This document shows positions 7,973 through 16,927 of a stretch of DNA of 61,935 nucleotides, piece by piece. The position numbers were made by a program, and so were the translations under genes. The DNA lies in the NCBI RefSeq assembly GCF_001068775.1, contig NZ_JWAJ01000106.1, positions 1 through 61,935 of the forward strand. Reading direction: 5' to 3'. Every line of letters starts with the position of its first letter. The first letter of the stretch is position 1. Source of the stretch: Streptococcus pseudopneumoniae. Lineage in GTDB: Bacteria; Bacillota; Bacilli; Lactobacillales; Streptococcaceae. Below the pieces are notes generated by a model. That model was not told where the DNA came from and ran no database searches. It saw only the letters and a program-made list of their open reading frames with translations.

Positions 7973-8885
7973 AACAGCCTTTCTATTTGCAGGTCAAGGA
8001 GCCCAGTACCTAGGAATGGGACGTGAGCTATACGACCAATATGCTATCGTCAAGGAAACAATCGACCAAGCTAGCCAAGTCTTAGGGTATGACCTTCGTG
8101 ACTTGATTGATAATGATGAAACAAAGCTAAATCAGACTTGTTACACGCAACCAGCTATTTTAGCTACGTCCGTTGCTATTTACCGACTACTAAAGGAGAA
8201 AGGTTATCAGCCTGATATGGTGGCAGGTTTGTCTCTTGGAGAATATTCTGCCCTGGTAGCTAGTGGTGCCTTGGATTTTGAAGATGCAGTGGCTCTAGTT
8301 GCAAAACGTGGGTCTTATATGGAAGAAGCAGCACCAGCAGGATCAGGGAAAATGGTAGCTGTGCTTAATACACCGGTTGAAGTAATTGAAAAAGCTTGTC
8401 AAGAAGCCTCTAAACTTGGTGTTGTAACTCCAGCTAACTACAATACGCCGAGTCAGATTGTTATTGGTGGTGAGGTAGTGGCGGTAGATCGTGCGGTTCG
8501 ACTCTTGCAAGAAGCAGGAGCAAAACGTTTAATTCAGCTCAATGTTTCAGGTCCTTTCCATACAGCTTTGCTGGAAACTGCTAGTCAGAAATTAGCTCAA
8601 GTCTTGACAGAGATTGAGTTTTCTGACTTTGCTTGTCCACTTGTTGGCAATACAGAAGCAAAGGTCGTGGAAAAAGAACGCATTGCAGAACTCTTAACTC
8701 GTCAAGTTAAGGAACCGGTGCGTTTTTATGAAAGTATTGCTCTTATGCAAGAAGCTGGTGTGAATCGTTTTATCGAGATTGGTCCTGGGAAGATCTTGTC
8801 AGGATTTGTCAAAAAGATTGATAAAACAGCTCAACTTGCAAATGTGGAAGATCAAGCAAGTTTACAAGCACTCTTAGAAAATTAG
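7965..8885 (+). CDS. fabD: Malonyl-CoA:ACP transacylase
   Basis: FabD moves malonyl from CoA to ACP, supplying the extender unit. The 306-residue product has the acyltransferase elbow GLSLGEYSALV (nucleophilic Ser at about residue 89) and the catalytic His in GPFHTALL (about 197). The frame extends upstream to 7911, but ATG 7965 overlaps the fabK stop by 8 nt (ATGACTAA), has a GCAGGAG site and gives the standard start MTKTAFLFAGQG. Confidence 0.97.
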   Translation: MTKTAFLFAGQGAQYLGMGRELYDQYAIVKETIDQASQVLGYDLRDLIDNDETKLNQTCYTQPAILATSVAIYRLLKEKGYQPDMVAGLSLGEYSALVASGALDFEDAVALVAKRGSYMEEAAPAGSGKMVAVLNTPVEVIEKACQEASKLGVVTPANYNTPSQIVIGGEVVAVDRAVRLLQEAGAKRLIQLNVSGPFHTALLETASQKLAQVLTEIEFSDFACPLVGNTEAKVVEKERIAELLTRQVKEPVRFYESIALMQEAGVNRFIEIGPGKILSGFVKKIDKTAQLANVEDQASLQALLEN

Positions 8886-8916
8886 CCAAACTGGTAGAAG
8901 TTTTGAAAGGAGAAAC

Positions 8917-9651
8917 ATGAAACTAGAAAATAAAAATGTCTTTATCACAGGCTCAAGTCGAGGAATTGGTCTTGCCATTGCTCATAAATTTGCCAGCTTG
9001 GGAGCCAATGTTGTCTTGAATAGTCGTGGTGAAATCTCTGAGGAGCTTCTAGCTGAATTTAAACCATACGGAGTGAAGGTCCTTGCTATTTCTGGTGACG
9101 TTTCTAATTTTGCGGACGCAAAGCGTATGGTGGACCAAGCCATTGAAGAGCTGGGTTCAGTTGATGTCCTCGTTAATAATGCTGGGATTACTCAAGACAC
9201 TCTCATGCTTAAGATGACAGAAGAAGATTTTGAGAAGGTTTTAAAAGTCAATTTGACAGGTGCCTTCAATATGACACAATCAGTCTTAAAACCGATGATA
9301 AAAGCTCGCGAAGGTGCTATCATCAATATGTCTAGTGTCGTTGGTCTCATGGGAAATATCGGTCAAGCGAACTATGCTGCTTCAAAGGCAGGATTGATTG
9401 GTTTTACCAAGTCTGTAGCACGTGAGGTTGCCAATCGCAATGTGAGAGTAAATGCTATTGCGCCAGGAATGATTGAATCGGATATGACCGCTGTCTTGAC
9501 AGATAAAGTAAAGGATGCCATGTTGGCGCAAATTCCGATGAAACAGTTTGGACAAGCAGAGCAGGTGGCTGATGTGACAGCCTTTCTTGCTAGTCAAAAT
9601 TATCTAACAGGACAAGTAATTGCAATTGATGGTGGACTAACCATGCAATAA
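8917..9651 (+). CDS. fabG: 3-oxoacyl-ACP reductase
   Basis: FabG reduces 3-ketoacyl-ACP with NADPH. The 244-residue product is a short-chain dehydrogenase: cofactor motif TGSSRGIG at residues 11-18, NNAG at about 87-90, catalytic Ser in MSSVVG and YAASK (about 151-155), and the C-terminal IDGGLTMQ. AAAGGAG lies 7 nt before the ATG. It sits between fabD and fabF in the same transcript. Confidence 0.97.
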   Translation: MKLENKNVFITGSSRGIGLAIAHKFASLGANVVLNSRGEISEELLAEFKPYGVKVLAISGDVSNFADAKRMVDQAIEELGSVDVLVNNAGITQDTLMLKMTEEDFEKVLKVNLTGAFNMTQSVLKPMIKAREGAIINMSSVVGLMGNIGQANYAASKAGLIGFTKSVAREVANRNVRVNAIAPGMIESDMTAVLTDKVKDAMLAQIPMKQFGQAEQVADVTAFLASQNYLTGQVIAIDGGLTMQ

Positions 9652-9673
9652 GAGTTAAAATAGAGGTAGAAGA

Positions 9674-10909
9674 ATGAAACTGAATCGAGTAGTAGTGACA
9701 GGTTATGGAGTGACATCTCCAATCGGAAACACACCAGAAGAATTTTGGAACAGCTTAAAAACTGGTAAGATTGGAATTGGTGAAATTACTAAGTTTGATC
9801 ATAGTGAATTTGCAGTGCATAATGCGGCAGAAATCAAAGATTTTCCTTTTGACAAATATTTTGTAAAAAAAGATACCAATCGTTTCGATGATTATTCTTT
9901 GTATGCGCTATATGCAGCACAAGAAGCCGTTAATCATGCAGGTCTTGATGTAGAAGCTCTGGATAAGGATCGCTTTGGTGTTATCGTTGCTTCAGGTATT
10001 GGTGGAATCAAGGAAATCGAAGATCAAGTCATTCGCCTTCATGAAAAAGGTCCAAAACGTGTGAAACCGATGACCCTTCCAAAAGCTTTAGCAAATATGG
10101 GCTCAGGAAATGTTGCTATGCGCTTTGGTGCTAATGGTATTTGTAAATCTATCAATACTGCTTGTGCTTCTTCAAATGATGCAATCGGGGATGCCTTTCG
10201 TTCCATTAAGTTTGGTTACCAAGACATCATGCTAGTTGGTGGTTCTGAGGCTTCTATCACTCCATTTGCCATTGCAGGCTTCCAAGCCTTGACAGCTCTT
10301 TCAACAACAGAGGATCCAAGTCGTGCCTCTATTCCATTTGACAAAGACCGTAATGGTTTTGTCATGGGAGAAGGGGCAGGGATGTTGGTTCTTGAAAGTC
10401 TAGAGCACGCAGAAAAACGCGGTGCAACTATTCTAGCTGAAGTTGTTGGTTACGGGAACACTTGTGATGCCTACCATATGACTTCACCACATCCAGAAGG
10501 ACAAGGAGCTATTAAAGCCATCAAATTAGCCTTGGAAGAAGCTGAGATTTCTCCAGACCAAGTAGCCTATGTCAATGCTCATGGAACCTCGACTCCTGCC
10601 AATGAAAAAGGAGAAAGTGGTGCCATTGTATCTGTTCTAGGTAAGGATGTTCCAGTTTCTTCAACCAAATCCTTCACAGGTCATTTGCTGGGAGCAGCAG
10701 GGGCTGTTGAAGCCATTGCTACTATTGAAGCTATTCGTCATAGCTATGTTCCAATGACAGCTGGAACGAAAGAATTATCAGACTATATCGAAGCGAACGT
10801 TATCTATGGACAGGGATTGGAGCGTGAAATTCCATATGCTATCTCAAATACCTTTGGATTTGGTGGGCATAATGCAGTCCTTGCTTTCAAACGTTGGGAG
10901 AATAAGTAA
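9674..10909 (+). CDS. fabF: 3-oxoacyl-ACP synthase II
   Basis: FabF is the elongation condensing enzyme. The 411-residue product has catalytic Cys in NTACASSND (about residue 165), His in NAHGTSTPANE (about 304) and His in FTGHLLGAAGA (about 341), with the glycine-rich FGFGGHN close to the C-terminus. AGAGGTAGAAG precedes the ATG. It is 2 bp from accB, so the two are coupled. Confidence 0.97.
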   Translation: MKLNRVVVTGYGVTSPIGNTPEEFWNSLKTGKIGIGEITKFDHSEFAVHNAAEIKDFPFDKYFVKKDTNRFDDYSLYALYAAQEAVNHAGLDVEALDKDRFGVIVASGIGGIKEIEDQVIRLHEKGPKRVKPMTLPKALANMGSGNVAMRFGANGICKSINTACASSNDAIGDAFRSIKFGYQDIMLVGGSEASITPFAIAGFQALTALSTTEDPSRASIPFDKDRNGFVMGEGAGMLVLESLEHAEKRGATILAEVVGYGNTCDAYHMTSPHPEGQGAIKAIKLALEEAEISPDQVAYVNAHGTSTPANEKGESGAIVSVLGKDVPVSSTKSFTGHLLGAAGAVEAIATIEAIRHSYVPMTAGTKELSDYIEANVIYGQGLEREIPYAISNTFGFGGHNAVLAFKRWENK

Positions 10910-10911
10910 AG

Positions 10912-11355
10912 ATGAATTTAAATGAAATCAAAGACTTGATGGCGCAATTTGACCAGTCAAGCTTGAAAGAATTTTCTTATAAAAATGGAACGGATGAGTT
11001 GGTCTTCAGTAAGAATGAAGCGAAACTTGTTGCAGAAGCAAGTCCAGCACCTCAAGCTCCAACTACAACACCAATTGTAGAAACAGATTCAGAAACAAGC
11101 GTTACTGAATCTGTAGCTGAAGGAGATCTAGTAGAGAGTCCACTTGTCGGAGTTGCTTACTTGTCTGCGGGACCAGACAAACCTAATTTTGTTTCAGTTG
11201 GTGATACTGTTAAAAAAGGCCAAACCTTGGTCATCATAGAAGCCATGAAGGTCATGAACGAAATTCCAGCACCTAAAGACGGTGTCGTAACAGAAGTTCT
11301 TGTTGCTAATGAAGAAATGGTTGAGTTCGGGAAAGGCTTGGTACGTATCAAATGA
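10912..11355 (+). CDS. accB: Biotin carboxyl carrier protein of acetyl-CoA carboxylase
   Basis: AccB carries the carboxybiotin between biotin carboxylase and carboxyltransferase. The 147-residue product has a helical N-terminus ([14 protein letters not shown]), an Ala/Pro/Thr linker (about residues 42-75) and a C-terminal biotinyl domain with the attachment lysine in EAMKVMNE. The PxxG of the domain appears as [11 protein letters not shown]. Its end overlaps the fabZ start by 4 nt. Confidence 0.95.
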   Translation: MNLNEIKDLMAQFDQSSLKEFSYKNGTDELVFSKNEAKLVAEASPAPQAPTTTPIVETDSETSVTESVAEGDLVESPLVGVAYLSAGPDKPNFVSVGDTVKKGQTLVIIEAMKVMNEIPAPKDGVVTEVLVANEEMVEFGKGLVRIK

Positions 11356-11774
11356 TTGATATTCAAGGAATTAAAGAAGCTTTGCCTCACCGCTATCCCA
11401 TGCTCTTAGTGGATCGTGTTTTGGAAGTCAGCGAAGATACAATCGTTGCCATTAAAAATGTGACGATTAACGAACCTTTCTTCAATGGTCATTTTCCTCA
11501 ATACCCAGTTATGCCAGGAGTCCTCATTATGGAAGCCTTGGCTCAGACAGCAGGTGTTTTGGAATTGTCTAAACCTGAAAAAAAAGGGAAACTTGTCTTC
11601 TATGCTGGTATGGATAAGGTTAAGTTTAAGAAACAAGTTGTTCCTGGTGATCAGCTTGTCATGACAGCAACGTTTGTCAAACGTCGTGGCACAATCGCTG
11701 TAGTAGAAGCGAAGGCAGAAGTAGATGGTAAGCTTGCAGCAAGCGGTACTCTGACCTTTGCTATTGGAAACTAG
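11352..11774 (+). CDS. fabZ: 3-hydroxyacyl-ACP dehydratase FabZ
   Basis: FabZ dehydrates 3-hydroxyacyl-ACP to trans-2-enoyl-ACP, producing the substrate shared by FabK and FabM. The 140-residue hot-dog-fold protein has the catalytic His in [13 protein letters not shown] (about residue 48) and Glu in [11 protein letters not shown] (about 62). ATG overlaps the accB stop by 4 nt (ATGA). No FabA is present, as is usual in streptococci. Confidence 0.96.
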   Translation: MIDIQGIKEALPHRYPMLLVDRVLEVSEDTIVAIKNVTINEPFFNGHFPQYPVMPGVLIMEALAQTAGVLELSKPEKKGKLVFYAGMDKVKFKKQVVPGDQLVMTATFVKRRGTIAVVEAKAEVDGKLAASGTLTFAIGN

Positions 11775-11785
11775 GGAGGTTTTCC

Positions 11786-13153
11786 ATGTTTCGTAAGATT
11801 TTAATTGCCAATCGTGGTGAAATTGCTGTTCGTATTATTCGTGCGGCTCGAGAGTTAGGAATCGCAACAGTCGCTGTCTATTCGACTGCTGACAAGGAAG
11901 CTCTCCACACTCTTTTGGCTGATGAGGCTATCTGTATCGGCCCTGGGAAGGCTACAGAATCTTATCTGAACATCAATGCCATCCTTTCAGCTGCGGTATT
12001 GACTGAAGCTGAAGCTATTCACCCTGGATTTGGATTTTTAAGTGAAAATTCCAAATTTGCAACCATGTGTGAAGAAGTCGGTATCAAATTTATCGGGCCA
12101 TCAGCTCGAGTAATGGATGTCATGGGAGATAAAATCAACGCCCGTGCTCAGATGATTAAGGCTAAGGTACCCGTCATTCCTGGTTCAGATGGTGAAGTCC
12201 ATACTGCTGAAGAGGCTCTTGCTATTGCCGAAAAGATTGGTTATCCAGTCATGCTTAAGGCATCAGCTGGAGGTGGTGGTAAAGGGATTCGTAAGGTTGA
12301 AAAGGCAGAAGATCTTGTTTCAGCCTTTGAAACAGCCTCTAGTGAATCTAAAGCCAACTTTGGTAATGGGGCTATGTACCTAGAGCGTGTGATTTATCCT
12401 GCTCGACATATTGAAGTACAGATTCTTGCTGACCAGATGGGTCATGTTATTCACCTAGGTGAGCGTGACTGTTCGCTTCAGCGGAATAACCAAAAAGTTT
12501 TAGAAGAAAGTCCTTCAATTGCTATTGGGAAGACACTGCGTAATGAAATTGGTGCTGTAGCTGTTCGTGCAGCGGAGTCTGTTGGTTACGAGAATGCTGG
12601 TACTATTGAGTTTCTATTGGATGAAGCAAGTGGTAAATTCTACTTTATGGAGATGAATTCTCGTATTCAAGTAGAGCATCCTGTTACAGAATTTGTTTCT
12701 GGTGTGGATATTGTCAAGGAACAGATTCGTATTGCAGCAGGTCAACCATTGGCTTTGAAGCAGGAAGATATTGTTCTAAAAGGTCATGCCATTGAGTGTC
12801 GTATTAATGCGGAAAACCCAGCCTTTAATTTTGCACCAAGTCCTGGTAAGATTACTAATCTCTATCTACCAAGTGGTGGTGTTGGCTTGCGTGTTGACTC
12901 TGCAGTTTATCCAGGTTACACTATTCCACCCTACTATGAGAGTATGATTGCTAAGATTATTGTTCATGGTGAAAATCGTTTTGATGCTCTTATGAAAATG
13001 CAACGAGCTCTATATGAACTCGAAATTGAAGGAATCGTCACCAATGCTGATTTCCAACTAGATCTAATCTCTGATCGTCGCGTGATAGCAGGGGACTACG
13101 ATACTTCCTTCTTGATGGAGACCTTCTTACCACACTATCAAGAAAAAGAATAA
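11786..13153 (+). CDS. accC: Biotin carboxylase subunit of acetyl-CoA carboxylase
   Basis: AccC carboxylates the biotin on AccB using ATP and bicarbonate. The 455-residue product has the N-terminal MFRKILIANRGEIAVRI, the ATP-grasp glycine loop KASAGGGGKGIR (about residues 159-170), the metal-binding FMEMNSRIQVEHPVTE and a C-terminal biotin carboxylase domain. GGGAGG precedes the ATG. The BOX repeat begins 4 bp after its stop. Confidence 0.97.
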   Translation: MFRKILIANRGEIAVRIIRAARELGIATVAVYSTADKEALHTLLADEAICIGPGKATESYLNINAILSAAVLTEAEAIHPGFGFLSENSKFATMCEEVGIKFIGPSARVMDVMGDKINARAQMIKAKVPVIPGSDGEVHTAEEALAIAEKIGYPVMLKASAGGGGKGIRKVEKAEDLVSAFETASSESKANFGNGAMYLERVIYPARHIEVQILADQMGHVIHLGERDCSLQRNNQKVLEESPSIAIGKTLRNEIGAVAVRAAESVGYENAGTIEFLLDEASGKFYFMEMNSRIQVEHPVTEFVSGVDIVKEQIRIAAGQPLALKQEDIVLKGHAIECRINAENPAFNFAPSPGKITNLYLPSGGVGLRVDSAVYPGYTIPPYYESMIAKIIVHGENRFDALMKMQRALYELEIEGIVTNADFQLDLISDRRVIAGDYDTSFLMETFLPHYQEKE

Positions 13154-13157
13154 TGTA

Positions 13158-13307
13158 ATACTCTTCGAAAATCTCTTCAAACCGCGTCAGCTTCGCCTTG
13201 GATTATATATGTGACTGACTTCGTCAGTCTTATCTACAACCTCAAAGCAGTGCTTTGAGCGACCTGCGGCTAGCTTCCTAGTTTGCTCTTTGATTTTAAT
13301 TGAGTAT
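13158..13307 (-). repeat. BOX element (boxA-boxB-boxC)
   Basis: A full-length BOX repeat in reverse orientation lies between accC and accD: boxC-type start (ATACTCTTCGAAAATCTCTT), the boxB hairpins GACTGACTTCGTCAGTC and CTCAAAGCAGTGCTTTGAG, and reversed boxA at the right end. It interrupts the accC-accD operon. Confidence 0.9.
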
Positions 13308-13338
13308 AAAAATAGTATAAGACCGAAAAGGGGGATGT

Positions 13339-14202
13339 ATGGCTCTATTTAGTAAAAAAGATAAATATATTCGAATCAATCCCAATCGTTCGACTGTAAA
13401 TCAACCTCAGATCAAGCCAGAGGTTCCAGATGAGCTCTTCTCCCAATGTCCAGGTTGCAAATACACGATTTACCAAAAGGACTTGGGGAGTGAGCGTATA
13501 TGCCCTCACTGTGGCTATACCTTCCGTATTTCAGCTCAAGAGCGTTTAGCTTTAACCATTGATATGGGTACGTTTTTGGAAATGTTTAAAGGGATTGAGA
13601 CTCAGGATCCTTTGAATTTTCCAGGCTATCGTAAAAAATTGACTTTGATGCGTGAAAAGACAGGTCTTGATGAGGCTGTTGTAACAGGAACAGCTTTGAT
13701 TAAGGGAGAGAAGGTTGCCCTTGGCATCATGGATTCTAACTTTATTATGGCGTCAATGGGGACAGTTGTTGGTGAGAAAATCACTCGCTTGTTCGAATAT
13801 GCGACCGCTGAAAAATTACCTGTCGTATTGTTTACAGCTTCTGGCGGAGCACGCATGCAGGAAGGAATCATGAGCTTGATGCAGATGGCCAAAATCTCTA
13901 CAGCAGTCAAACGTCATTCCAATGCAGGTCTCTTTTATCTGACAATCCTTACTGATCCGACGACTGGAGGTGTAACAGCTTCCTTCGCCATGGAAGGGGA
14001 TATCATCTTGGCAGAGCCGCAAAGTCTGGTTGGTTTTGCTGGACGCCGTGTGATTGAAAATACTGTAAGGGAAGACTTACCAGAGGATTTCCAGAAGGCA
14101 GAGTTTCTTCTAGAGCATGGCTTTGTAGATGCAATTGTAAAACGGCGAGAATTGCCAGATATGATTGCTCGATTAGTAAGGTTGCATAAGGGGGATCGTT
14201 GA
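13339..14202 (+). CDS. accD: Acetyl-CoA carboxylase carboxyltransferase beta subunit
   Basis: AccD and AccA together transfer the carboxyl group from biotin to acetyl-CoA, giving malonyl-CoA. The 287-residue product has a four-cysteine zinc ribbon (CPGCKY at about residues 37-42 and CPHCGY at about 56-61) and a crotonase-like carboxyltransferase core with [12 protein letters not shown] and [14 protein letters not shown]. The start follows a GGGGG site 31 bp after BOX. The stop overlaps accA (TGATG). Confidence 0.96.
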   Translation: MALFSKKDKYIRINPNRSTVNQPQIKPEVPDELFSQCPGCKYTIYQKDLGSERICPHCGYTFRISAQERLALTIDMGTFLEMFKGIETQDPLNFPGYRKKLTLMREKTGLDEAVVTGTALIKGEKVALGIMDSNFIMASMGTVVGEKITRLFEYATAEKLPVVLFTASGGARMQEGIMSLMQMAKISTAVKRHSNAGLFYLTILTDPTTGGVTASFAMEGDIILAEPQSLVGFAGRRVIENTVREDLPEDFQKAEFLLEHGFVDAIVKRRELPDMIARLVRLHKGDR

Positions 14203-14969
14203 TGAATATAGCGAAAATCGTCAGAGAAGCACGTGAACAAACCCGCTTAACTGCCTTGGACTTCGCAACAGGAATTTTTGATGACTTTGTAGAGCTACAT
14301 GGTGATCGCTCTTTCAGAGATGATGGTGCTGTGGTTGGTGGTATCGGATGGTTGGGAGACCAAGCAGTAACTGTAGTTGGAATCCAAAAAGGTAAAAGTT
14401 TACAAGATAATCTTAACCGTAACTTTGGACAACCCCATCCAGAAGGCTATCGCAAGGCCCTTCGTTTGATGAAGCAAGCTGAAAAGTTTGGTCGTCCTGT
14501 TGTTACCTTTATCAACACTGCTGGTGCCTATCCAGGTGTAGGGGCAGAGGAACGTGGACAAGGTGAAGCTATCGCCCGTAATCTCTTTGAAATGAGCGAC
14601 CTAAAAGTGCCCATTATTGCCATTATTATCGGAGAAGGTGGCTCTGGTGGAGCTCTAGCTCTAGCAGTCGCGGACCGTGTTTGGATGCTAGAAAACTCTG
14701 TCTATGCAGTTCTCAGTCCCGAAGGCTTTGCTTCTATCTTATGGAAAGATGGAACTCGCGCCATGGAAGCAGCTGAGTTGATGAAAATCACCTCGTATGA
14801 GTTGTTGGATATGCAAGTTGTAGATAAGGTCATTTCTGAAGTTGGTCTTTCAAGCAAAGATTTAATCAAGCAAGTGAAGGAACAACTCCAAGCAGAACTC
14901 GATGTACTTGGTAAACTTCCGCTAGATCAACTCATTGAAGAACGTTATCAACGCTTTAGAAAATATTAA
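14202..14969 (+). CDS. accA: Acetyl-CoA carboxylase carboxyltransferase alpha subunit
   Basis: AccA is the partner of AccD. The 255-residue product starts [15 protein letters not shown] and has the crotonase-like motifs [19 protein letters not shown] (about 106-124) and [12 protein letters not shown] (about 145-156). I use ATG 14202, which overlaps the accD stop by 1 nt, rather than the in-frame TTG at 14199. It is the last gene of the fatty acid cluster and is followed by a strong terminator. Confidence 0.96.
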   Translation: MNIAKIVREAREQTRLTALDFATGIFDDFVELHGDRSFRDDGAVVGGIGWLGDQAVTVVGIQKGKSLQDNLNRNFGQPHPEGYRKALRLMKQAEKFGRPVVTFINTAGAYPGVGAEERGQGEAIARNLFEMSDLKVPIIAIIIGEGGSGGALALAVADRVWMLENSVYAVLSPEGFASILWKDGTRAMEAAELMKITSYELLDMQVVDKVISEVGLSSKDLIKQVKEQLQAELDVLGKLPLDQLIEERYQRFRKY

Positions 14970-14973
14970 AAAG

Positions 14974-15006
14974 AAAGCTAGAACTAGGAAAAGGTTCTAG
15001 CTTTTT
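14974..15006 (+). terminator. Terminator of the fatty acid synthesis cluster
   Basis: An 11-bp perfect stem (14974-14984 AAAGCTAGAAC with 14994-15004), 9-nt loop, followed by T residues directly after accA. Confidence 0.85.
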
Positions 15007-15039
15007 GGCTTCTATAAAAAGACATTTCAGGATTAAGAA

Positions 15040-15068
15040 TTGACAGTTGAGGAAATAACTGCTAAAAT
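15040..15068 (+). promoter_or_regulatory. Promoter of the double-glycine peptide locus
   Basis: TTGACA (15040-15045), 17-bp spacer, TAAAAT (15063-15068). A second -10-like TATAAT lies at 15084-15089, overlapping the first possible start codon. Confidence 0.6.
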
Positions 15069-15080
15069 AATCAAAAAAAT

Positions 15081-15296
15081 ATGTATAATGAACATATAGG
15101 CTTAGAAACATATTATTTAAGAAGCTACTTGACAGATATATTTACAGTTCTTTCGTTTGAAGAGTTAGAGCAAGTTTCAGGCGGTGGTATGATTTGGATG
15201 TTTGATGAAAGAATTTGGATTTGACCTAGTATAGCAACAAATCAGAAAACTATACTTGTTGATGTGACTAGACGTGGTTCTGGTGTTGGTTATTGA
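15081..15296 (+). pseudogene. Double-glycine leader peptide gene with an in-frame stop
   Basis: An open frame from ATG 15081 carries SFEELEQVSGGG at residues 25-36, a textbook double-glycine leader end as in class II bacteriocins and peptide pheromones. It continues MIWMFDERIWI and stops at TGA 15222-15224. The same frame stays open after the TGA for 23 more residues, ending GSGVGY before TGA 15294-15296. The simplest reading is a 71-residue precursor broken by one TGG-to-TGA change; a functional 11-12 residue peptide ending at the first stop cannot be excluded. No good Shine-Dalgarno precedes ATG 15081; TTG 15129 is another possible start. It has its own promoter and a CPBP protease gene 18 bp downstream, a pairing common in bacteriocin immunity loci. 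Confidence 0.55.
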
Positions 15297-15314
15297 TAAG
15301 TTAAAGGAGTGAGT

Positions 15315-16040
15315 ATGAAAAAACTAGGGCATTTGGGAACCTATATATTACTGGTATTTTTATCGGTTTATCTACTAGAGTTTAGTAGTCTTCATATGGC
15401 TAAGTTTTTAGGATGGGGGATAGATGGATATTCTATCATTTCAGCAGTTGGTGAAGTAACTCTTTTAGTGGTGTTTGTCTGCTGGTTGAAAAAGAAAAAA
15501 ATGCTCTTTATCCTTGAAAAACAGTCATGGAAATGGTCAAGGCTTTTCTACCTTGTAATAAGTCTAGTGGCTACTTATTTTGTTCGTCAATTGTTGGATA
15601 CTTTTCAGTTACAGTTTCATCACTTAATTGATAACAAGTATATCTTTCAAGACCTTATTTCGACTTTATATTCTAATGGACAACCTACTTTTTTAGCGAC
15701 TAGTTTCCATTTTATATCGAGTGTCATCGTTGCTCCTATATTTGAGGAGAGCGCTGATAGAGGGTATTTTATGAATACCTTCTTTCCAAACTCCAAGTAT
15801 TATCTGGATGTTATCTTATCAGCCCTTATCTTTGGAATCAGTCATTTGGTATTTTCCCATCGCGATCCTATCAGTTTAATGTTTTATAGTTTAGGCGGTT
15901 TCTTCTATGCCCTTGTCTACCGTTGGACAAAGAACCTGAAAATTACAATCCTATGCCATAGTTTTTTCAACTTTCTCACTTATGCAAAGCCCATCTGGAT
16001 TTTTGTTTATAATTATGTCTATTACCACTTTTTTAGATAG
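15315..16040 (+). CDS. CPBP family intramembrane metalloprotease
   Basis: A 241-residue membrane protein with about six to eight hydrophobic segments. It has the three motifs of the CPBP (CAAX protease and bacteriocin-processing) family: EESADRGYF (about residues 144-152, glutamate pair and arginine), FGISHLVFSH (about 176-185) and HSFFNFLTY (about 216-224). Members process prenylated proteins or give immunity to bacteriocins; which applies is not known. ATG 15315 has an AAAGGAG site at 5-nt spacing; a GTG at 15309 lies inside that site and was rejected. It follows the peptide remnant in the same direction and shares the terminator 16054-16085 with nusB. Confidence 0.88.
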   Translation: MKKLGHLGTYILLVFLSVYLLEFSSLHMAKFLGWGIDGYSIISAVGEVTLLVVFVCWLKKKKMLFILEKQSWKWSRLFYLVISLVATYFVRQLLDTFQLQFHHLIDNKYIFQDLISTLYSNGQPTFLATSFHFISSVIVAPIFEESADRGYFMNTFFPNSKYYLDVILSALIFGISHLVFSHRDPISLMFYSLGGFFYALVYRWTKNLKITILCHSFFNFLTYAKPIWIFVYNYVYYHFFR

Positions 16041-16053
16041 TAGAAGGGAAAGA

Positions 16054-16085
16054 AAAAAGTGTTTGATAATTGTCAAACACTTTTT
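16054..16085 (+). terminator. Bidirectional terminator between the CPBP gene and nusB
   Basis: A perfect 13-bp stem AAAAAGTGTTTGA (16054-16066) with its complement at 16073-16085, 6-nt loop. It is A-flanked on the left and T-flanked on the right, so it can end both converging genes. Confidence 0.85.
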
Positions 16086-16094
16086 CTATATTAT

Positions 16095-16517
16095 TTAATC
16101 TTCTTCTGTCACAAATTGACTGAGGAGTCCGTTGATAAAACGGGCTGATTTTTGATCTGAAAAGCTTTTAGCAAGCTCAATGGCTTCGTTAACAGCTACG
16201 AGTTGAGGAGTGTCAAATGAAGTAATTTCAAAAACTCCTAGGCGTAGAAGAGTTTTTTCCACTAAAGTCAGACGATCGATGGTCCAACCAGTTTTCAAAT
16301 GTTGAGTGATTTGTTTATCCAGATCATCCTTTTTAGCTTGGACACCAGAAACGAGCTCTACAAGGAAGTTAGGAAGTTGTACGTCTGTATCTTCGCGATC
16401 ATGTGTGTAGGCGAAGCGACAAGCAGTTTCTAGATCTGAACCAAATTCAAGACTCATCAAGGCTTGGAAAGCACACTTACGTAGTTCACGTCTAGATTCT
16501 AATAATGGACTAGTCAT
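16095..16517 (-). CDS. nusB: Transcription antitermination factor NusB
   Basis: NusB binds boxA RNA with NusE (S10) to promote rRNA antitermination. The 140-residue all-helical product has the typical N-terminal RRELRKCAFQALMSLE, the central FLVELVSGV and the C-terminal AVNEAIELAKSFSDQKSARFINGLL. It starts 8 nt inside the end of the asp23-like gene, so translation is coupled. It is the last gene of the efp-asp23-nusB unit. Confidence 0.94.
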   Translation of the reverse strand: MTSPLLESRRELRKCAFQALMSLEFGSDLETACRFAYTHDREDTDVQLPNFLVELVSGVQAKKDDLDKQITQHLKTGWTIDRLTLVEKTLLRLGVFEITSFDTPQLVAVNEAIELAKSFSDQKSARFINGLLSQFVTEED

Positions 16518-16899
16518 TGAGGAAGTCCTCGTCGAATAAGTCTTTCAATTCTGGTTTTGGTGTTTTATCTGGAACGATACCAGCAACGTGAATGTTGACG
16601 GCAGTGATTTCAACATCAGCCATATTGCGGACAGCATCCTTAACAGCTTTCTGGATAGCCATAGCAACCTTAGGAACTTTGACACCGTACTCTAGGTAGA
16701 GGTAGATATCAGCTGTGAGCTCATCGTTTGCTTCTTTTAGATATACGCCACGACCAAGAGAAAGTTTTGAAAGGGTGTCAGATACTGATTTGTTTGAAAA
16801 AGAGTGTACGCCTTCAACTTTCGCAGTTGCGATAGCAATAATTTTTTCAAGTACACGTGGGGCGATGACGATTTCGCCAAGTTGTTCTTCAATTCCCAT
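16510..16899 (-). CDS. Asp23/Gls24 family envelope stress response protein
   Basis: A 129-residue acidic Asp23/Gls24 (DUF322, YqhY-like) protein. Core motifs are IAPRVLEKIIAIATAKVEGV (about residues 10-29) and DIYLYLEYGVKVPKVAMAIQ (about 64-83). In Firmicutes this copy sits between efp or accBC and nusB; in Bacillus, YqhY is linked to acetyl-CoA carboxylase control, but the function here is not established. It starts 28 bp after efp and overlaps nusB by 8 nt. A GAAAGAGG site precedes the ATG. Confidence 0.9.
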   Translation of the reverse strand: MGIEEQLGEIVIAPRVLEKIIAIATAKVEGVHSFSNKSVSDTLSKLSLGRGVYLKEANDELTADIYLYLEYGVKVPKVAMAIQKAVKDAVRNMADVEITAVNIHVAGIVPDKTPKPELKDLFDEDFLND

Positions 16900-16927
16900 A
16901 GAATGACCTCTTTCTAGTTTCTAGAGA

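Noticed and set aside
15081-15224. A lantibiotic or radical-SAM peptide cluster after accA
   Set aside because: No modification enzyme, transporter or regulator accompanies the peptide remnant; only the CPBP gene follows.
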